Assembly: GCA_964609385.1 (NCBI GenBank)
Contig: CAZSSM010000059.1
Span: forward strand, 1 to 42,661
Origin: CAZSSM01 sp964609385
GTDB taxonomy: Bacteria; Planctomycetota; Planctomycetia; Isosphaerales; Isosphaeraceae
DNA length: 42,661 nucleotides
Direction: 5' to 3'
In this document: piece after piece, positions 39,677 to 42,661 of the stretch
How positions within the stretch are numbered: position 1 is the stretch's first letter
How the letters are laid out: every line of letters begins with the position of its first letter
Notes under the pieces: model-generated
What the model was told of the DNA's origin: nothing
Database searches by the model: none
The model's input: only the letters and a program-made list of their open reading frames with translations
Program-made: the position numbers and the translations under genes

Positions 39677-41060
39677 GAGCCGAGGTCGCCTCCGCACGTC
39701 GGGTGCGAGTGAATGTCGGGGTCGCGGCGTGGGGGCCGGCCAGTTCGGTGTGAACATGAGGCCGATTGCGACCGATGTCGCGAATCAAACCGAGATATGT
39801 TTTGAGGTGGTGTTCCTCGGACCATTGGGTCATTCGGACGTGATGTCCACGCTGAGCCAACTCCTCACGGAGGGCGTCGTCGTGGCAGATCCGTCGGAGG
39901 GCGACCAGCAACTCGTCGTCGGTCCTGTAGCGGAGCCCGCCACCGGACTCGAAGCCGGTCTCGCGGATGGCGCCCCCGCCCTCGTGGACCACGACCGGGG
40001 TCCGGACCGCGAAGGCTTCCAGGACGACGTACCCGAATGTCTCGGCGAAGAGCGAAGGAACGACGACGGCCCGGGCGTCTCGGAACAGGTCGGCCAGGCG
40101 CGGACCGGGCAAGAGCCCCTCGAAGCGGACGTTGGGCAGGTCCTTAGCGAGCCGTCGGAGTTCCGGCTCCAAAGGGCCTGCGCCGGCGATCCGGAGGTCG
40201 ATTTCCGGCAGGTAATGCATGATCGGGATCAGGTTTTGAAATCCCTTCATCCGGACCAATCGACCGGCTGCGGCCAGGTAGGGGCGATCCGTCCTCGTCG
40301 GGGGAGTATCGGAGGGGCTGTCCCAGGCATCGGGCAGGAAGTAGGGCAGGTGGCGCATGGGGACGTCGAGTCCACGGCTCCGGTGCTCGTTCATCGCGTG
40401 CTTCGAGGGGAACAGGAGGAGGTCAAGTTCTCGGAGTCCCCTGGCGATCGCCGAGCCTCGACGCCAGAGCTGGGGCGGCCGACGCCCCGCGAGCATGCAA
40501 CGGTTGCAGTCAGGTTGGTCGCAAGGCTGACGGTTATATTTCCAAAGCAAATGCATTGGGCAAATGAGCCAATGTTCATGCGCGGTCATGAGCCGGATCG
40601 CGTGTCGGCCCATCTGGAGAACGCCCGGACCGCCGACCAACGAGATGTTGTGGAAGTGGACGACGTCGGTGGCCGGATCATCGAGATGCTCGCGGAGCGC
40701 ATCGGCTTTGAACAGCGGGAGTCCGGTCGCCTGAGTCGCCAAGGGCGAGAGGATCCCGAACGGGCTCTTGAGCGGGTGCAGGTGGATCCCTTGAGGTGGC
40801 TGATAGTGGCGGAGCGGATGCCGACCACGGACCGACTCGAAGGCATCGACGCAATAGAAGACGTGGACCTCGTGGCCTTGACGCACCAAGGCGTCGCTCA
40901 GACGTTCGACATACGCCGCGTCCCCGCCGAAGCTGTGCGGCCCGAAGAACGTCGTCACCATGCAGAACTTCACCGTCGACCTCCCTGTCGCGGTCACGGA
41001 CATCGCGTTCGCCGTCTCGGAGAGCAGTCGCAAGCCCCATCGGATCGCCGGTCTTATCAT
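39657..41060 (-). CDS. GT4-family glycosyltransferase
   Basis: 467 residues from the ATG at 41060, which has GAGGT just ahead; starts at 41003 (MSVTATGRSTVKF) and 41144 are alternatives. It has the two-domain GT-B fold: CMVTTFFGPHSFGGDAAYVERL opens the acceptor half; a Cys-rich loop (C-P-M-H and CDQPDCNRCM) follows TAHEHWL; and the donor half carries YLAAAGRLVRMKG, LRIAGAGPLEPEL, RFEGLLPGPRLADL and VVPSLFAETFGYVVLEAF with the E-x7-E motif. Retaining GT4 enzymes transfer a sugar from a nucleotide donor to lipid-linked or polysaccharide acceptors. It overlaps the YfhO-like gene and is divergent from the sialidase-like gene. Confidence 0.88.
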   Translation of the reverse strand: MIRPAIRWGLRLLSETANAMSVTATGRSTVKFCMVTTFFGPHSFGGDAAYVERLSDALVRQGHEVHVFYCVDAFESVRGRHPLRHYQPPQGIHLHPLKSPFGILSPLATQATGLPLFKADALREHLDDPATDVVHFHNISLVGGPGVLQMGRHAIRLMTAHEHWLICPMHLLWKYNRQPCDQPDCNRCMLAGRRPPQLWRRGSAIARGLRELDLLLFPSKHAMNEHRSRGLDVPMRHLPYFLPDAWDSPSDTPPTRTDRPYLAAAGRLVRMKGFQNLIPIMHYLPEIDLRIAGAGPLEPELRRLAKDLPNVRFEGLLPGPRLADLFRDARAVVVPSLFAETFGYVVLEAFAVRTPVVVHEGGGAIRETGFESGGGLRYRTDDELLVALRRICHDDALREELAQRGHHVRMTQWSEEHHLKTYLGLIRDIGRNRPHVHTELAGPHAATPTFTRTRRAEATSAHDRPGS

Positions 41061-41233
41061 GACGACCTCGATTCGCCTAGACGACTTGGACGGCTCGAGA
41101 ACGTCGCAACCCCGGATCTGGGCCCTTGACCGGCCGCCCGGCAAGGGCTACCACGGCAGGCGTGTCCGACGATCCCACCAAGGGCTGCAAAGCGGAACAG
41201 GCTCAATAACCCGTTTGTCGAGCATGAGCACCA

Positions 41234-42451
41234 ATGACGATTTTCCTTAAAATAACCGCGATTGGTTTCGGTACGTCTGTTCTTTTGGGATCGGCGAATC
41301 ATTCTTCGATGGTGGAGCACGTGAGCTCTTCAAGATCGACATCCCTTGTCCAAGTCCAAGAAGATGAAGCATCGGGTTCAGCTCAACGTTCCGAGCCTTC
41401 CGTCAAGCGCTCGGTCGTCATTCGAGGCGAGCGACTCGGCCAGGACTGGGTCGGTCGGGGTCGCCTCCTCGACCTCGGCGACGGTACGTGGCTTTACGGC
41501 TACGTCCAGGGGTCACACCATTCCTCGGTGATTGATTCGAAGAAAGCGTTGCATTTGCGGTTTAGCCGAGACCAGGGGAGATCGTGGACGGAGGCGGACC
41601 GTCTCGCCGATGGCGGAAACGTGCGGGGGTTCCCGATCGTCTCGTCGGACGGTCGAAGCTACAGCGAGATCGACTTGATCCGCTGCCCCAACGGCGATCT
41701 GCTCTGCCTGTATCGGATCAATGGCGCCGACCCTGAGGTGTTGGCACGTCGACAGCTTATGCGGCTCGGGGAAGGCCAAAAGCGGAGTCGGGATGGGGGG
41801 CGGACCTGGACCGAGGAGGGGATCGTGATGGATCGCCCTTCGATGAAGGCGTCGCTCGATCATTGCGTGGTCGACCAGACGATCCTGGTGCCGTTCCTCA
41901 CCGGCGCGATCGATGGCGCGCCGGGTCGGCTCATCCTGGTCGCCTCCATCGACAACGGGAGGACCTGGGACGAACGCTCCGAGATCGGGGCGATTCGGGA
42001 CAGGGTTGGCGAGACCGGCATCGTCGCGCTCGATGGTGAACAGATCTTGGTCGTCTGCCGAACCCGGACCGAGGACCGGACCTTGATGCGGTCCAGCGAC
42101 GACCTCGGACGATCTTGGGGGCCTTGGCATGACATCACCGATCAGGTCGGCGTCGTGCAGCAGCCGCGATTGCGTCGGTTCGCGACGGTTCCCGACCGGC
42201 TCTTCCTCTTTGGTCGGCACCGATACGAGGAGACAGTTCAGCGGAACGGGCTCTGGTGGTCCGACGACGACGGCCAAACCTGGGACGGATTCGACCTCGA
42301 TGAGGCCGACTACATCGACACCGGATACGGCGACGCGTTGCTCCGGGACGACGGCACGCTCGTCCTCATGGCGTATCGCGGTCGAGATGGACGCTCGGAC
42401 ACCCATCGATATTTGATTGAAGACCTCGCGAAAGCATTTCCGAATAATTAA
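41234..42451 (+). CDS. secreted sialidase-like beta-propeller protein (five Asp boxes)
   Basis: 405 residues with a signal-peptide-like N-terminus (KITAIGFGTSVLLGS, cut probably near residue 22). The propeller part (about 65-400) shows five Asp boxes of the form S-x-D-x-G-x-x-W, starting at residues 111 (SRDQGRSW), 185 (SRDGGRTW), 238 (SIDNGRTW), 288 (SDDLGRSW) and 343 (SDDDGQTW). These are the hallmark of sialidases and other six-bladed BNR propellers. Catalytic residues (Arg triad, Tyr/Glu pair) cannot be assigned by eye, so sialic-acid cleavage is not proven; related planctomycete proteins may act on other glycans. It diverges from the glycosyltransferase gene with 173 bases between. Confidence 0.85.
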   Translation: MTIFLKITAIGFGTSVLLGSANHSSMVEHVSSSRSTSLVQVQEDEASGSAQRSEPSVKRSVVIRGERLGQDWVGRGRLLDLGDGTWLYGYVQGSHHSSVIDSKKALHLRFSRDQGRSWTEADRLADGGNVRGFPIVSSDGRSYSEIDLIRCPNGDLLCLYRINGADPEVLARRQLMRLGEGQKRSRDGGRTWTEEGIVMDRPSMKASLDHCVVDQTILVPFLTGAIDGAPGRLILVASIDNGRTWDERSEIGAIRDRVGETGIVALDGEQILVVCRTRTEDRTLMRSSDDLGRSWGPWHDITDQVGVVQQPRLRRFATVPDRLFLFGRHRYEETVQRNGLWWSDDDGQTWDGFDLDEADYIDTGYGDALLRDDGTLVLMAYRGRDGRSDTHRYLIEDLAKAFPNN

Positions 42452-42462
42452 ATGATCACAAA

Positions 42463-42477
42463 TGGTTTAATAAACCA
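42463..42477. terminator. possible weak terminator hairpin
   Basis: TGGTTT (42463-42468) pairs with AAACCA (42472-42477) over a 3-base loop, 11 bases after the sialidase-like gene stops. No T-run follows, so it may be an mRNA end-protecting hairpin rather than a terminator. Confidence 0.3.
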
Positions 42478-42598
42478 CACCCACTCGTGGAACGATCTGG
42501 GCATACTCTGGATTCGAACGGGTCACCGCCGCCGATCGATTCCTCGGGAAGCGATCGGCCGTCCCGTGCCCGATCCGGGAAGGAGATTGGGATCGGTC

Positions 42599-42661
42599 AT
42601 GCTGCGACGTCGGCCCGGGAGACTGGGGGAGTATTCGGCCCGTCCGCCCTCGACCCGACGG
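42599..42661 (+). CDS. possible start of a further gene, cut by the window end
   Basis: An ATG at 42599 with AAGGAG 13 bases ahead opens a frame that stays open to the last base: 21 codons, Arg- and Pro-rich, beginning MLRRRPGRLGEYS. The ribosome-site spacing is slightly long, and the piece is too short to recognise, so it may not be a gene. Confidence 0.3.
   Translation, partial: MLRRRPGRLGEYSARPPSTRR

Noticed and set aside
39345..41129. A 594-codon plus-strand frame opposite the GT4 and YfhO-like genes
   Set aside because: It lies opposite two genes with strong motifs, has shadow-type composition and no recognisable domain.
42511..42550. A GATTCGAACGGG stretch resembling a tRNA T-arm
   Set aside because: No matching anticodon arm, D arm or acceptor stem could be found around it.

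Overview
The window is GC-rich, loosely packed DNA that reads like a planctomycete chromosome, probably of the Isosphaeraceae or a close relative. This assignment is inferred from gene content, because no rRNA or tRNA gene is present. The supporting genes are a secreted FAD-oxidoreductase with a golvesin-like C-terminus, a heparinase II/III-type protein with a zinc ribbon, a TPR/TPR/ExbB/ExbD/ExbD operon, a DUF4058-type protein and many secreted proteins of unknown role. Nearly all intact genes end in TGA or TAA.

Region by region. 1-2.5 kb holds a secreted Spy/CpxP-like helical protein and an acyl-CoA dehydrogenase family protein. 2.6-3.9 kb holds the decayed remains of a TIR locus: a TIR-like domain broken by two in-frame TAG codons, a complete TIR domain, and a further TIR domain one frame away that shares a 197-bp near-identical repeat with its neighbour. 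An orphan gene of unknown function converges on it (3.9-4.7 kb). 5.4-12.7 kb holds a PHB-depolymerase-like esterase, a DUF442 phosphatase, a MarR regulator and a two-gene RND efflux operon (adaptor and pump overlapping by 4 bp). 12.9-21.2 kb is carbohydrate-related: a phosphoglycosyl transferase, a heparinase II/III-like protein, an HD-domain hydrolase and a GH15 glucoamylase-like protein.

22.3-29.1 kb is a minus-strand block. Two large TPR proteins are followed by one ExbB/TolQ-type and two different ExbD/TolR-type proteins, then a likely terminator, then csrA. This looks like an energised envelope transport or structural complex. 29.5-32.7 kb (+) holds a zinc-ribbon/double-PspC membrane protein, a small membrane protein and glmS with an unusual glycine/asparagine/histidine-rich insertion. 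A bidirectional terminator separates glmS from a protein with two complete GIY-YIG motifs sets. 34-42.5 kb holds the FAD/golvesin protein, a DUF4058 pseudogene (one amber codon plus one homopolymer frameshift), a YfhO-like membrane protein overlapping a GT4 glycosyltransferase, and a secreted five-Asp-box sialidase-like protein.

The most notable items are the decayed multi-TIR locus with its internal repeat, the tandem GIY-YIG protein, the DUF4058 pseudogene that can be reconstructed almost completely, and the fact that all three in-frame nonsense codons found in broken genes are TAG. Family calls rest on recognised motifs; no database search was possible.
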